Positions 28,560 through 37,358 of a stretch of DNA of 64,000 nucleotides are shown here, piece by piece (the stretch's first letter is position 1; every line of letters begins with the position of its first letter). The stretch lies in contig NZ_JASZYF010000002.1 of NCBI RefSeq assembly GCF_030317115.1, forward strand, positions 1 through 64,000, written 5' to 3'. Below the pieces are notes generated by a model that saw only the letters and a program-made list of their open reading frames with translations, did not search any database and was not told the origin of the DNA. This stretch comes from Variovorax gracilis. GTDB lineage: Bacteria; Pseudomonadota; Gammaproteobacteria; Burkholderiales; Burkholderiaceae_C. The position numbers and the translations under genes were made by a program.

Positions 28560-30037
28560 GCTTGCCCCGGATCTCGATACTGGCGGCCGCGCTGCTGGCG
28601 GGCTGCGTTGCAGGGCCGGACTACCGGAAGCCGCCCGTCGACGTGCCGGTGACCTGGCAGCTCGAAGAACCGTGGCGCCAGGGCACACCCAGCGACGCAG
28701 ACGCCAAGGGCCGCTGGTGGCAGCGTTTCGGTGACGCGCAGCTCGACGCACTGCAGCAAAAGGCGCTGGTCAACAACCCGACGCTGGACGTGGCTGCCGC
28801 GAGGCTGGCTCAGGCGCGCGCATCGCTCGCCGGCAGCGAGGCGGCGCGCTATCCGCAAGTCGGACTCGGCGCGCGCGCGGCGCGTTTCCAGATCTCGGAA
28901 AACCGTCCGCTCACCAATTACAACGCGCCCAATTTCTCGACGGTGCAGAACGACTTCGCGCTGTCGCTCACGGCGAGCTACGAACTCGACCTCGCAGGGC
29001 GCGTGCAGCGGTCCGTCGAAGGCGCAACGGCGTCGGCCGCGCAGTCGGCCGCCGACCTCGAGAACACCCGACTCCTGCTCACGACCGACCTGGCGTCGAG
29101 CTACTTCAACTTGCGTTCGACCGACGTGGAACTGGATGTGCTCGCGCGCTCCATCGCCTTGCAGCGTCGCGCGCTGGAGTTCGTGACCGATCGGCACGAT
29201 CTGGGTGCCGTGTCGGGCCTGGACGTCGCCCAACAGCAAGCCCTGCTCGACAACACGCTCACACAAGTGGACGTGCTGAAGAAACAGCGCTCCCAGTACG
29301 AACACGCGATCGCCACGCTGACCGGAACGCCCGCGCCCGTGTTCTCGATCGCGGCCGATCTCAAGCCGCTCGTGCCACCCGCGATTCCCATCGGCGTGCC
29401 GTCGGATGCACTGGAGCGCCGACCCGACGTCGCGTCCGCGGAGCGCGCGATGGCCGCAGCCAATGCGCAGATCGGCGTGGCCACCGCGGCCTTCTATCCG
29501 AGCGTGATGCTGTTCCCGACCGGGGGCCTCGACAGCCGAACGCTTTCGACCCTGTTCAATGCCAACAGCCTGCTGTGGTCGATCGGCGTCTCGGCCACGC
29601 AGACGATCTTCGACGGCGGGCGCATCCGCGCCAATGTCGATTTCACGCGCGCCGGCTACGACGCCGCCGTGGCCAACTACCGCCGCGTCGTCCTGACCGC
29701 GATGCAGGAGGCCGAGGACGGCATCACCGGCCTGGCATCGCTGGACCGCGCATCGACCCAAGCACTCGCAGCCGTCGCGAGTTCGCGCCGCGTGCTGGAC
29801 ATGGCGGCCAGCCGCTACGAGGGCGGCGCGTCGATCTATCTCGATGTGATTACCGCCCAGCAGGCACTCCTCAACACCGAACGCCAGGCTGCGCAGATCA
29901 ATGGCCAGCGCATGCTGACCTCCGTCTTCCTCGTGAAGGCGCTGGGCGGCGACTGGTGCGGCGTCGAGCCCCGCGGCACGAGCGAAGCTAGAACAGGCTG
30001 CCCTGCCCCGCTGCGCCAGGTGGTCGGAACGCGCTGA
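28556..30037 (+). CDS. NodT-family outer-membrane efflux lipoprotein
   Basis: A 493-residue TolC-like outer-membrane factor. The N-terminus ISILAAALLAGCVAGPDYRKP holds a lipobox with Cys at about residue 17, so it is lipid-anchored. The repeated TolC hairpins appear as LVNNPTLDVAAARLAQARASLAGSE and PTGGLDSRTLSTLFNANS-like segments. The GTG start overlaps the adaptor stop. The C-terminus is extended past the family core (after KALGGDW) and its last 50 bases overlap the converging radical SAM gene. Confidence 0.92.
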   Translation: MSLPRISILAAALLAGCVAGPDYRKPPVDVPVTWQLEEPWRQGTPSDADAKGRWWQRFGDAQLDALQQKALVNNPTLDVAAARLAQARASLAGSEAARYPQVGLGARAARFQISENRPLTNYNAPNFSTVQNDFALSLTASYELDLAGRVQRSVEGATASAAQSAADLENTRLLLTTDLASSYFNLRSTDVELDVLARSIALQRRALEFVTDRHDLGAVSGLDVAQQQALLDNTLTQVDVLKKQRSQYEHAIATLTGTPAPVFSIAADLKPLVPPAIPIGVPSDALERRPDVASAERAMAAANAQIGVATAAFYPSVMLFPTGGLDSRTLSTLFNANSLLWSIGVSATQTIFDGGRIRANVDFTRAGYDAAVANYRRVVLTAMQEAEDGITGLASLDRASTQALAAVASSRRVLDMAASRYEGGASIYLDVITAQQALLNTERQAAQINGQRMLTSVFLVKALGGDWCGVEPRGTSEARTGCPAPLRQVVGTR

Positions 30038-31082
30038 GGTCCTGCGTCGTGCGCTCACGGTTGAAGCCGATGCGCTGGGTTGCCTTCTCGAATCGCTGCC
30101 GGATCAGGTCCGCCCACAGCCCGCTGCCTTTCATGCGCGTGGCGAAGTCGGCGTCGTAGTCCTTGCCGCCGCGCATCTCGCGGATGCGCGCCATGATGCG
30201 GCCCGCGCGCTGCGGGTAGTGCAGCTCCAGCCATTGCTTGAAGAGCGGCGCGACTTCCCAAGGCAGGCGGACAACCGTATAGAACGCACTGCGCGCACCC
30301 GCTTCCCAGGCCGCTTCGAGCACCTGCTCCATATCCTCGTTGACGAACGGAATCTGCGGCCCCACGCTCACGCCCACTGGGACGCCCGCTTCGGCCAGCG
30401 TGCGCACGGTGCGCAGGCGGCGGTGCGGCGCCGCCGCGCGCGGTTCGAGCTTGCGCGCCAGTTCGCCATCCAGCGTGGTGATGGTGACGTACACGGCCGC
30501 CAGGCGCTCTGCGGCCATCGGCGCGATCACGTCGAGGTCGTGCTCCACCGCGCTGGACTTGGTGACGAGGCCGAAGGGGTGGCGTGTTTCCTTCAGCAGT
30601 TCGATCACCGAGCGCGTGAGCCGGAGTTCGCGCTCGATCGGCTGGTAGCAATCCGTCGCGGTGCCGATCACGATGGGACTCGGTACGTAGCTCTTGCGGC
30701 CCAGTTCGGCGCGCAGCACCTCGACGATGTTGCGCTTGGCGATCAGCTTGGTCTCGAAATCGAGCCCTGGCGACAGATTGAGGTAGCTGTGGGTGGGACG
30801 GGCGAAGCAGTAGATGCAGCCGTGCTCGCACCCCCGGTACGGATTGAGCGAACTGTCGAACGGCACGTCAGGGGAATCGTTGTGGGTGAGCACCGATTTG
30901 ACGTTTTCGAAGCGGACTTCGGTGGCGAGGGGCGGCAAGCCTTCGGCATCGGCCGCGCCTTCCTCGAGCGTGCCCCAGCCGTCGTCGAAGGCGTTGCGCG
31001 CGTCGCGCTCGAATCGATGCGGCAAGTGCGTGGCCGCACCTCGGCCCTTCAGGGCGTGCAGGGGGATGAATACGTCGGCCAT
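29988..31082 (-). CDS. PA0069-family radical SAM protein
   Basis: A 364-residue radical SAM enzyme. The cluster motif RGCEHGCIYCFAR (Cys-x3-Cys-x2-Cys) is near residue 90, after an N-terminal domain with NPYRG. The GTATDCYQPIERELRLTR and LVTKSSAVEHDLDV segments are typical of the SplB-like group PA0069/MRBL. The ATG at 31082 (MADVFIPL) is preferred over an ATG 42 bases upstream, which gives an unrelated leader. The natural substrate is unknown. The gene's 3' end overlaps the efflux lipoprotein gene by 50 nt. Confidence 0.9.
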   Translation of the reverse strand: MADVFIPLHALKGRGAATHLPHRFERDARNAFDDGWGTLEEGAADAEGLPPLATEVRFENVKSVLTHNDSPDVPFDSSLNPYRGCEHGCIYCFARPTHSYLNLSPGLDFETKLIAKRNIVEVLRAELGRKSYVPSPIVIGTATDCYQPIERELRLTRSVIELLKETRHPFGLVTKSSAVEHDLDVIAPMAAERLAAVYVTITTLDGELARKLEPRAAAPHRRLRTVRTLAEAGVPVGVSVGPQIPFVNEDMEQVLEAAWEAGARSAFYTVVRLPWEVAPLFKQWLELHYPQRAGRIMARIREMRGGKDYDADFATRMKGSGLWADLIRQRFEKATQRIGFNRERTTQDLSAFRPPGAAGQGSLF

Positions 31083-31201
31083 GGCTGGGTCTAGATGCTG
31101 TATGAAATAACAGTATTTCACCATTCCGCCTGCGATGCAGCAAGCGCCTGTTACCGACGGACAAGCAGAAGCGTAAGCTCCACGTTCGCCCGGAGTCCAC
31201 C

Positions 31202-31558
31202 ATGCCTCGCCGCCCAGAAAACCTCTACCCGCAGTACCACGCCCATATCTATTTCGGGCCGGACACCGTCGAGCAGGCGCGCCAGTTGGCCGAGGACGCC
31301 GGCCACAGCCTGCTCGTGGTGGTGGGCCGGGTCCATGAAAAGCTGGTGGGTCCCCATCCGCACTGGAGTTGCCAGATCGCTTTCGACGCCGCGGAGTTCG
31401 ATGAAGTCATCGGCTGGCTCGACGAGCATCGCAACGGGCTCGACATCTTCGTCCATGGCCTGACCGGCGACGACTACCTCGATCACACCGCTCACGCAAT
31501 GTGGCTGGGCAACGAAGCAACGCTCGACCTGCGCATGTTCCGCAAGGCCGCGGGCTGA
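31202..31558 (+). CDS. DOPA 4,5-dioxygenase family protein
   Basis: A 118-residue protein with the small, His-rich fold of the DOPA dioxygenase family. YHAHIYFGP near the start, GPHPHWSCQIAF around residue 55 and the C-terminal GDDYLDHTAHAMWLGNE carry the conserved histidines that would bind non-haem iron. Bacterial members cleave catechol-type rings or are uncharacterised. The gene stands alone, flanked by the radical SAM gene on one side and converging with a GST gene on the other. Confidence 0.85.
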   Translation: MPRRPENLYPQYHAHIYFGPDTVEQARQLAEDAGHSLLVVVGRVHEKLVGPHPHWSCQIAFDAAEFDEVIGWLDEHRNGLDIFVHGLTGDDYLDHTAHAMWLGNEATLDLRMFRKAAG

Positions 31559-31560
31559 CA

Positions 31561-31583
31561 CGGCCGGCCGGCCGGCCGGCGGC
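31561..31583. repeat. Short CGGC tandem run between converging genes
   Basis: Five CGGC units in tandem form a self-complementary GC run between the dioxygenase and GST stops. It can fold into a hairpin but has no T tract. I list it as simple sequence only. Confidence 0.35.
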
Positions 31584-31589
31584 AAGGGC

Positions 31590-32246
31590 TCAGAACTCGG
31601 CGTCGAGTTCGTCGATTTCTTCCGGCTCCTGTTTTGCCGCCTTGACCCATTCCTGCATGGCAGGCAATTCGATGATCCGCTTGCAATAGGCGGCGCAGGT
31701 CCTGTCGAGCGCCACGTCGTAGGTGATGAAACGCGTGACGACCGGCGCGTACATCGCATCCGCCATGCAGGGCTGTTCACCGAACAGGAAAGGGCCGCCG
31801 TACGCACTGAGGCACTCGCGCCAGATCGCGACCACCCGGTCGATGTCGGTCTGGGCGCGCGACCAGATCTTGAACGCGGGGAACTTGGCCTTGACGTTCA
31901 TCGGCAGCGATCCGCGCATCGAGCTGAAGCCCGAGTGCATCTCGCCGCAGATCGCGCGGCAATGCGCACGCGCCTTCATGTCGGCGGGCAGCAGGCCGGC
32001 CTTGGGCTTGATTTCGTTGAGGTATTCACCGATGGCCAAGGTGTCCCACACCTTGACGCTGCCGTGCTGCAGCGAGGGCACCAGCATCGAGGCGGAGAGC
32101 AGCAGCATCTCGGCCTTCATCGCCGGATCGTCGGGCGGGATGATGTGCTCGGTGAACTCCAGGCCCGCAAGGCGGCACATCAGCCAGCCGCGAAGCGACC
32201 ACGCACCGTAGTTCTTGCTGCTGATGGTGAGTACGGGTTTGGCCAT
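31590..32246 (-). CDS. Glutathione S-transferase family protein
   Basis: A 218-residue GST. The thioredoxin-fold N-terminus holds ISSKNYGAWSLRGWLMCR, with Ser/Tyr candidates for thiolate stabilisation, and MLVPSLQHGSVKVWDTLAIGEYL, which contains the cis-Pro and the Glu-Ser-like glutathione contact region. The helical C-terminal domain includes GPFLFGEQPCMADAMYAPV with the conserved Asp. The start is the ATG at 32246; upstream in-frame ATGs would add unrelated residues. Substrate unknown; a detoxification role is assumed from family. Confidence 0.9.
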   Translation of the reverse strand: MAKPVLTISSKNYGAWSLRGWLMCRLAGLEFTEHIIPPDDPAMKAEMLLLSASMLVPSLQHGSVKVWDTLAIGEYLNEIKPKAGLLPADMKARAHCRAICGEMHSGFSSMRGSLPMNVKAKFPAFKIWSRAQTDIDRVVAIWRECLSAYGGPFLFGEQPCMADAMYAPVVTRFITYDVALDRTCAAYCKRIIELPAMQEWVKAAKQEPEEIDELDAEF

Positions 32247-32361
32247 GCTGACGCTCCTCGGCTGCCGGATCGGCCTGGGAGCTGTGCAAGGCCTGTGCCA
32301 GAACGGTGCGCCTGCCGATCGCACGCCCGTGCTTGGCCCACAACTTGCCTACACCTCATGC

Positions 32362-33579
32362 ATGCTGTACCGGGCCTACCAAACCAACGCCGACCTGCTT
32401 TCGCCATCCCGGCTTGCGGCCCAATACCTCGGCAGCGCGCTCTGGCACTCGAAAGCCGACCGCACCCTGACACGGCGAATGGCCGCGGCGATGGAGGTGT
32501 ATTCGCGAATGCGGCTCACGCACACGCGTCCTCCCTACGGCATCGATAGCGTGATGGTCGACGGCGAGGAAGTCGCGGTGCATGAAGAGCCTGCGCTGGT
32601 CGCGCCCTTCGGCACGCTGCTGCACTTTCGCAAGGACACCAGCGCGGTGCATCCGCCGGTGCTGCTGGCCGCACCACTGTCGGGCCATTTCGCGACGCTC
32701 CTGCGCGAAACGGTGCGCACCCTGCTGCGCGACCATGACGTCTACATCACCGACTGGCACAACGCGCGCGATGTGCCGCTCTGGCACGGCGGATTCGGCC
32801 TCGACGACTACACGCTGCAGATCATCAGTTTTCTCGAGGCGATCGGCCCGGGCACGCACATGGTCGCGGTGTGCCAGCCCTGCGTCGCGGCGCTGGCGGC
32901 GACCGCGCTCATGTCCGAAGACGACAACCCGTCCACGCCGTACAGCCTGACGCTGATGGCCGGCCCGGTCGACTGCCGAATCAACCCGACCGCGGTGAAC
33001 AAGCTCGCGAACGAACGCTCCATCGGCTGGTTCGAGCGCAACCTGATCAGCCGTGTGCCATGGCCGCATGCCGGCATGATGCGGCGCGTCTACCCCGGCT
33101 TCCTGCAGCTCAGCGCGTTCATGAGCATGAACCCGGACCGCCACAAGCAGCAGTTCGCCAAGCTCTTCCAGCATCTGGTGGATGGCGAGGTCGACCAAGC
33201 CACCGTCATCCGGAACTTCTATGACGAATACCTGGCGGTGAACGACCTGCCGGCGGAGTTCTATCTGGAAACGGTGGAACGCGTGTTTCAGACCTACGAC
33301 CTGCCCCGCGGCAAACTCACGGTCGGCGACCGCAAGGTGGACCCCGCCGCCATCCGCAAGACGGCATTGCTCACCGTGGAGGGCGAGCGCGACGACATCT
33401 GCGCCGTCGGCCAGACCGTGGCTGCGCAGGACTTGTGCACCAGCGTACGGCCGTACCTCAAGACCCACCACCTGCAAGCCGGCGTCGGCCACTACGGCGT
33501 CTTCAGCGGCAGCAAGTGGAATACGCAGATCTATCCACGCGTGCGAGAGACGATCCACACGGCTGCGGAGATGCACTAG
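32362..33579 (+). CDS. phaZ: Intracellular polyhydroxyalkanoate depolymerase
   Basis: A 405-residue PhaZ that degrades stored PHB granules in the cytoplasm. The N-terminus MLYRAYQTNADLLSP is typical. The nucleophile region VAVCQPCVAALAATALM has Cys171 and Cys174; in Cupriavidus PhaZ the nucleophile is a Cys, consistent with this. PVDCRINPTAVNKLA and the late GVGHYGVFSGSKWN (catalytic His) are conserved. No signal peptide is present. The start lacks a clear ribosome site. It is divergent from the GST gene. Confidence 0.92.
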   Translation: MLYRAYQTNADLLSPSRLAAQYLGSALWHSKADRTLTRRMAAAMEVYSRMRLTHTRPPYGIDSVMVDGEEVAVHEEPALVAPFGTLLHFRKDTSAVHPPVLLAAPLSGHFATLLRETVRTLLRDHDVYITDWHNARDVPLWHGGFGLDDYTLQIISFLEAIGPGTHMVAVCQPCVAALAATALMSEDDNPSTPYSLTLMAGPVDCRINPTAVNKLANERSIGWFERNLISRVPWPHAGMMRRVYPGFLQLSAFMSMNPDRHKQQFAKLFQHLVDGEVDQATVIRNFYDEYLAVNDLPAEFYLETVERVFQTYDLPRGKLTVGDRKVDPAAIRKTALLTVEGERDDICAVGQTVAAQDLCTSVRPYLKTHHLQAGVGHYGVFSGSKWNTQIYPRVRETIHTAAEMH

Positions 33580-33615
33580 CCGCTGGCGGCAAGGCCCGTC
33601 GGCCCATGGCGGAGC

Positions 33616-34521
33616 CTATTCCAGGAGGCCTCGGGCGAGATGCGCGATGAGTTCCTGCGCGACGACGTTGCGCATCGGCCCCGGCAGATAGACCAGCACG
33701 ACACGCCGCTCGATGTGCGGCCGCTGCAGGTCGAGCACCTTCAAATCATCGTCGCGCAGCGTCGAGGTGTAGAGCTTCGGCATCAGGCCCAGCGCGTGGC
33801 CGCTGCGCACCAATGCGTAGAGCGTCTCCGCGTAGCTGACACGGTAAGGCTCGGCCCCTTGCGCAAACTGGGCGCGCGCCGGATCGCCGAGCGCCGGCAT
33901 GCTGCCGCTCTCGAAGAGCACCAGCCGCTCGCTCCCGAGCGCCTCCCAGTTCGCCTCGCCCGCCTGCGCCAGCGGATGGTCGCGCCGCACCACCAGCACC
34001 AGCGGATCGAGAAACAGGTCGACGCAGGCCAGCCCGCCTGGCGGCTCGGTGATTGCCGCCACCGCCAGATCGAGTTGCCCGCTGCGCACCTCCGCCAGCA
34101 GCGTGTTGGACGGTGCATCGCGCCAGCCGAACTCGACCTCACGCGGCGCGTCGCCTCTCGTGAATTCAGCCACTGCCGATGCAACCAGGCCGCTCGCCGA
34201 CGGGATCACGCCGATTCGCACGAACGCGCGCCCGCGCCGTACCGTGCTCTCGATGTCTCGCAACGCGACGTCGAACGTGTTGACGAGAAAGTCGGTGCGC
34301 GCCAGGACCTCGGCGCCCACCGCCGTGAGTTCGAGCTTGTGCGTCGAGCGGGACAGCAACTCGGCTCCGAGCAGCTTTTCCATTTGCTTGATGGCATTGC
34401 TCAGCGCAGGCTGCGTGATGGAAAGCCGCCGCGCCGCGCGGCCGAACTGGCCCTCCTCGACCAGGACCGAGAAGAACTGGAGTTGGCGCAGCGTCAGCGC
34501 ACGCAGAGACGAAGGCGGCAT
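33616..34521 (-). CDS. LysR-family transcriptional regulator
   Basis: A 301-residue LysR regulator. The N-terminal helix-turn-helix contains LRQLQFFSVLVEEGQFGRAARRL, then ITQPALSNAIKQMEKLLGAELL (about residues 8-60), with the usual periplasmic-binding-like effector domain beyond. It is divergent from an adenosine-deaminase-like gene and a Bug receptor, with an AT-rich control region between. Regulation of that pair is the natural inference; the effector is unknown. Confidence 0.93.
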   Translation of the reverse strand: MPPSSLRALTLRQLQFFSVLVEEGQFGRAARRLSITQPALSNAIKQMEKLLGAELLSRSTHKLELTAVGAEVLARTDFLVNTFDVALRDIESTVRRGRAFVRIGVIPSASGLVASAVAEFTRGDAPREVEFGWRDAPSNTLLAEVRSGQLDLAVAAITEPPGGLACVDLFLDPLVLVVRRDHPLAQAGEANWEALGSERLVLFESGSMPALGDPARAQFAQGAEPYRVSYAETLYALVRSGHALGLMPKLYTSTLRDDDLKVLDLQRPHIERRVVLVYLPGPMRNVVAQELIAHLARGLLE

Positions 34522-34533
34522 GGATTGTTATCA

Positions 34534-34549
34534 ATTGGATGAATCAAAT
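34534..34549. promoter_or_regulatory. Candidate LysR-binding dyad (T-N11-A)
   Basis: ATTGGATGAATCAAAT is an imperfect dyad fitting the T-N11-A LysR box (T36/A48 of the 34500s). It lies in an AT-rich stretch (34522-34583) between the LysR gene and the deaminase gene, beside TATAGA at 34550-34555, which may be a -10 element. Confidence 0.5.
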
Positions 34550-34601
34550 TATAGAAATTCAAAATTTTGCTTATCAACTCCCCATGCCTAGACTTCCCGT
34601 C

Positions 34602-35651
34602 ATGCTCACCCTGGAATCCTTCCTCCATGCGATTCCGAAGGTCGAACTGCATTGCCACCTGTTCGGCACCGTGCGGCACGACACCTTCGCCCTGCTCAAC
34701 CGCCGCGCCGGCGCGCCACTGGCCGACGAGGAAATCGAGGGCTTCTACACGCGAGGCGAAAAGCCGGTCGGCGTGCTGCGCGTGCTTCGCGCGCTCGACT
34801 CGCATCTGGTGCGCGGGCCCGATGACCTGCACCGGCTCACGCTCGAATACCTCGAAGACGCCGCCAGTCACCAGGTTCGCTACAGCGAGTTCTTCTGGAA
34901 CCCGACGGGCACGGTGCATGAATCCGGCATCGCCTACCGGATGGCACAGGACGCGATCGTGCGCGCCATCCACGATGCACAGCAGCAGTTCGGCATCACC
35001 GGCAGGCTCATCGTGGCCATCGACCGCGAGGCCAGTCCCGAAGCAGCCGTCGAAATGGTGCAATGGGTGACGGAGAACCGGTGCGATGAAGTCATCGGCG
35101 TCGGCATCGACTACCGCGAGATCGACCGTCCACCGGAACTCTTCATGCAGGCCTACGCCGACGCCCGGCGCGCCGGCCTCAAGACCACCGCACATGCCGG
35201 CGAGTTCGGCATGCCGTGGACCAACGTGCGCACCGCGCTCGATGTGCTCAAAGTCGACCGGATCGACCACGGCTACACGGTGACCGACCAGCCCGACTTC
35301 GCGCGCGAGTGCGCCGAACGTGGCGTGCTGTTCACCGTGGTGCCGACGAACTCCTATTACCTGCGGACCTTGCCGCCCGAGCGCTGGGCGCTCGATCATC
35401 CGATCCGGCGGATGCCCGGCTTGGGCCTGCGCATCCACCCGAACACCGACGATCCGACCCTGCACAAGGTCACGCCGACGCAGGCTTGGCTGATGATGGT
35501 GCGCGACTTCGGCTTCGGGCTCGACGACCTGCGCGGCTTCATGCACAACGGCCTCGATGGCGCCTGGATCGACGACTCGCTGCGCCGCCAATGGCACACG
35601 CAGTGGAACTACGAATTCGATGCGCTCCGCGCCCAGCTTCCGCAAGACTGA
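34602..35651 (+). CDS. add: Adenosine deaminase family protein
   Basis: A 349-residue amidohydrolase of the adenosine deaminase group, which converts adenosine (or a related purine) to inosine. Metal and catalytic motifs appear in order: KVELHCHLFGT (HxH), TTAHAGEFGMPW, a DRIDHGYTV segment, and NTDDPTLHK. Start codons at 34539, 34584 and 34602 are in frame; I use 34602 because the two earlier ones fall in or next to the regulatory region. A Bug receptor begins 12 nt after the stop, so the natural substrate may be imported. The Phe in CHLFGT differs from the usual Asp/Glu. Confidence 0.85.
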   Translation: MLTLESFLHAIPKVELHCHLFGTVRHDTFALLNRRAGAPLADEEIEGFYTRGEKPVGVLRVLRALDSHLVRGPDDLHRLTLEYLEDAASHQVRYSEFFWNPTGTVHESGIAYRMAQDAIVRAIHDAQQQFGITGRLIVAIDREASPEAAVEMVQWVTENRCDEVIGVGIDYREIDRPPELFMQAYADARRAGLKTTAHAGEFGMPWTNVRTALDVLKVDRIDHGYTVTDQPDFARECAERGVLFTVVPTNSYYLRTLPPERWALDHPIRRMPGLGLRIHPNTDDPTLHKVTPTQAWLMMVRDFGFGLDDLRGFMHNGLDGAWIDDSLRRQWHTQWNYEFDALRAQLPQD

Positions 35652-35663
35652 ACTCACCACGCC

Positions 35664-36653
35664 ATGAACAAGCACACCCGCCGCCCCCTCCTACTCGCCT
35701 CGATGCTGATGGCCGCGCTGCCCGGCGCCGCATTCGCGCAGGCTCCCGCGTGGCCGGCCGCCAAGCCGATCACGCTGATCGTTCCGTATTCGGCCGGCGG
35801 CAGCGTGGACGTCGCGGCGCGGCTCGTTGCGACCAAGCTCGGCGAGCGGCTCAAGCAGTCGGTCGTGATCGAGAACGTGACCGGTGCAGGCGGCGCGATC
35901 GGCGTGGCCAAGGCCGTCAACGCGACTCCGGACGGCTACACGCTCGTCGCCGGGCCGGATAGCGCCATCGCGATCGGCAAGCTGATCAACCCGGCCGCCT
36001 TCAAGTTCGACCCGCTCAAGGATCTCGCGCCCGTCGGCATGCTCAACACCGCGCCGATGGTGCTCGTCGCGCGGCCCGGCCTGCCAGTCAAGGATTTCGC
36101 CGACTTCGTGAAGCTCGCGAAGGCATCGCCGGGCAAGTACAACTACGCGACCTCGGGCGTGGGCACGGTGCTGCAACTCGCCATGGAACTGCTCAAGGAA
36201 CGCACCGGCACCTTCGTGACCCACGTCCCGTACCGCGGCGGTGCACAGATTGCCACCGACGTGATCGGCAACCAGGTCGACCTCGCGATGCTGGTCAGCG
36301 CCAGCGCAATCCCGCACGTGACCGGCAACCGGGTGAAAGCGCTGGGCGTGACGAGCAGCAAGCGGCTCGACGCCATGCCCAACGTGCCGGCCTTCGACGA
36401 AATGCCGGGCCTGAAAGGCTATTCGATGGTGAGCTGGACCGGCCTCTTCGCGCCGGCCGGAACGCCGCCCGAGATCGTGAGCCGCCTCAACCAGGAACTC
36501 AACGCAGTGCTGAAGGACCCCGACGTGCGCGCCAAGCTGCAGGAACAAGGCGCCGTGCCCGGCAGCGGGTCACCGGAAGAACTGGGCCGATTCGTTCGCG
36601 CGGAATACGCCCGCAATCAAAAGATCGTTCAAGCCGCCAATATCAAGGAATAG
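35664..36653 (+). CDS. Bug-family tripartite tricarboxylate transporter receptor
   Basis: A 329-residue periplasmic receptor with a signal peptide (LLLASMLMAALPGAAFAQ). Bug motifs are LIVPYSAGGSVDVAARL, VVIENVTGAGGAIGVAK, DGYTLVAGPDSAIA, HVPYRGGAQIATDVIGNQVD and APAGTPPEIVSRLNQE. It is cotranscribed with the upstream adenosine-deaminase-family gene (12 nt gap), so a purine or amidohydrolase substrate is a possible ligand. No transporter membrane genes are nearby. Confidence 0.9.
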   Translation: MNKHTRRPLLLASMLMAALPGAAFAQAPAWPAAKPITLIVPYSAGGSVDVAARLVATKLGERLKQSVVIENVTGAGGAIGVAKAVNATPDGYTLVAGPDSAIAIGKLINPAAFKFDPLKDLAPVGMLNTAPMVLVARPGLPVKDFADFVKLAKASPGKYNYATSGVGTVLQLAMELLKERTGTFVTHVPYRGGAQIATDVIGNQVDLAMLVSASAIPHVTGNRVKALGVTSSKRLDAMPNVPAFDEMPGLKGYSMVSWTGLFAPAGTPPEIVSRLNQELNAVLKDPDVRAKLQEQGAVPGSGSPEELGRFVRAEYARNQKIVQAANIKE

Positions 36654-36678
36654 GCCTTGGCGCAGCGAGCCCGTTGGC

Positions 36679-36772
36679 GAGACACCGCGGAACCGGCTTT
36701 GCCAAGCCGCCGGTTTCTCCTTCGGCAGGCGGTCGGCGAAGCGACACGAAGTGCGCAACGCCCCGGGCGAGC
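36679..36772 (-). repeat. Dispersed intergenic repeat, copy B (inverted)
   Basis: The complement of the core GCACTTCGTGTCGCTTCG lies within 36735-36756, with ACACCGCGG at 36683-36691 corresponding to the distal arm of copy A. It fills the gap between two converging genes (Bug and CBS), as copy A does. Confidence 0.65.
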
Positions 36773-37222
36773 TCAAGAGTTTTCGTCTTCGGCAGGCCAG
36801 TCGCGGATGTATGCCTTCAGCATCTTGTTCTCGAAGTTCTGGCTGTCGACCACTGCCTTGGCAACGTCGTAGAAGCTGATCACGCCCATCAGCATGCGCT
36901 TGTCCATCACCGGCATGTAGCGCGCATGGCGCTCCAGCATGATGCGGCGGATCTCGTCGAGATCGGTTTCGAGGGTGCAGGTCACGGGATGGTCGTCCAT
37001 CGCCTTGCGTACCAGCGTGCCGCCGACCTGCCCGCCGTTGGCGACGATGGCGACGATCACCTCGCGGAAGGTGAGCATGCCGACCAGATCGCCATGCTCC
37101 ATGACGACGAGCGAGCCGATGTCCTTGTCGGCCATGGTGTTGACCGCGTCAGCCAGGGGTTGATCGGGCGTTGCAGTGAAGAGCGTGTTGCCCTTGACTC
37201 GCAGGATGTCGCTGACTTTCAT
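36773..37222 (-). CDS. CBS-domain protein
   Basis: A 149-residue protein made of a tandem CBS pair: DQPLADAVNTMADKDIGSLVV to GMLTFREVIVAIV, then ETDLDEIRRIMLERHARYMPV to GVISFYDVAKAVV. CBS pairs bind adenine nucleotides and often gate enzymes or channels. GAGGAG sits nine bases before the ATG at 37222; a longer in-frame ATG five codons earlier is less likely. No catalytic domain is attached, so it may act in trans. It is divergent from the methionine gene. Confidence 0.9.
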   Translation of the reverse strand: MKVSDILRVKGNTLFTATPDQPLADAVNTMADKDIGSLVVMEHGDLVGMLTFREVIVAIVANGGQVGGTLVRKAMDDHPVTCTLETDLDEIRRIMLERHARYMPVMDKRMLMGVISFYDVAKAVVDSQNFENKMLKAYIRDWPAEDENS

Positions 37223-37358
37223 CGTGTTGCTCCTCACTTACTCGGCGGCGTGCCGAATTGAATATAGCCCACAATGGCCGCCCATCCACTCGCCCACGTC
37301 GACGTCGCAGGGTTTGCACGCGTAACGGGGCATTGCAAAACGACACTGAAAGGCGCTC

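Noticed and set aside
31561..31583. CGGC tandem run as a terminator
   Set aside because: Self-complementary, but no T tract and too GC-simple to separate from chance.
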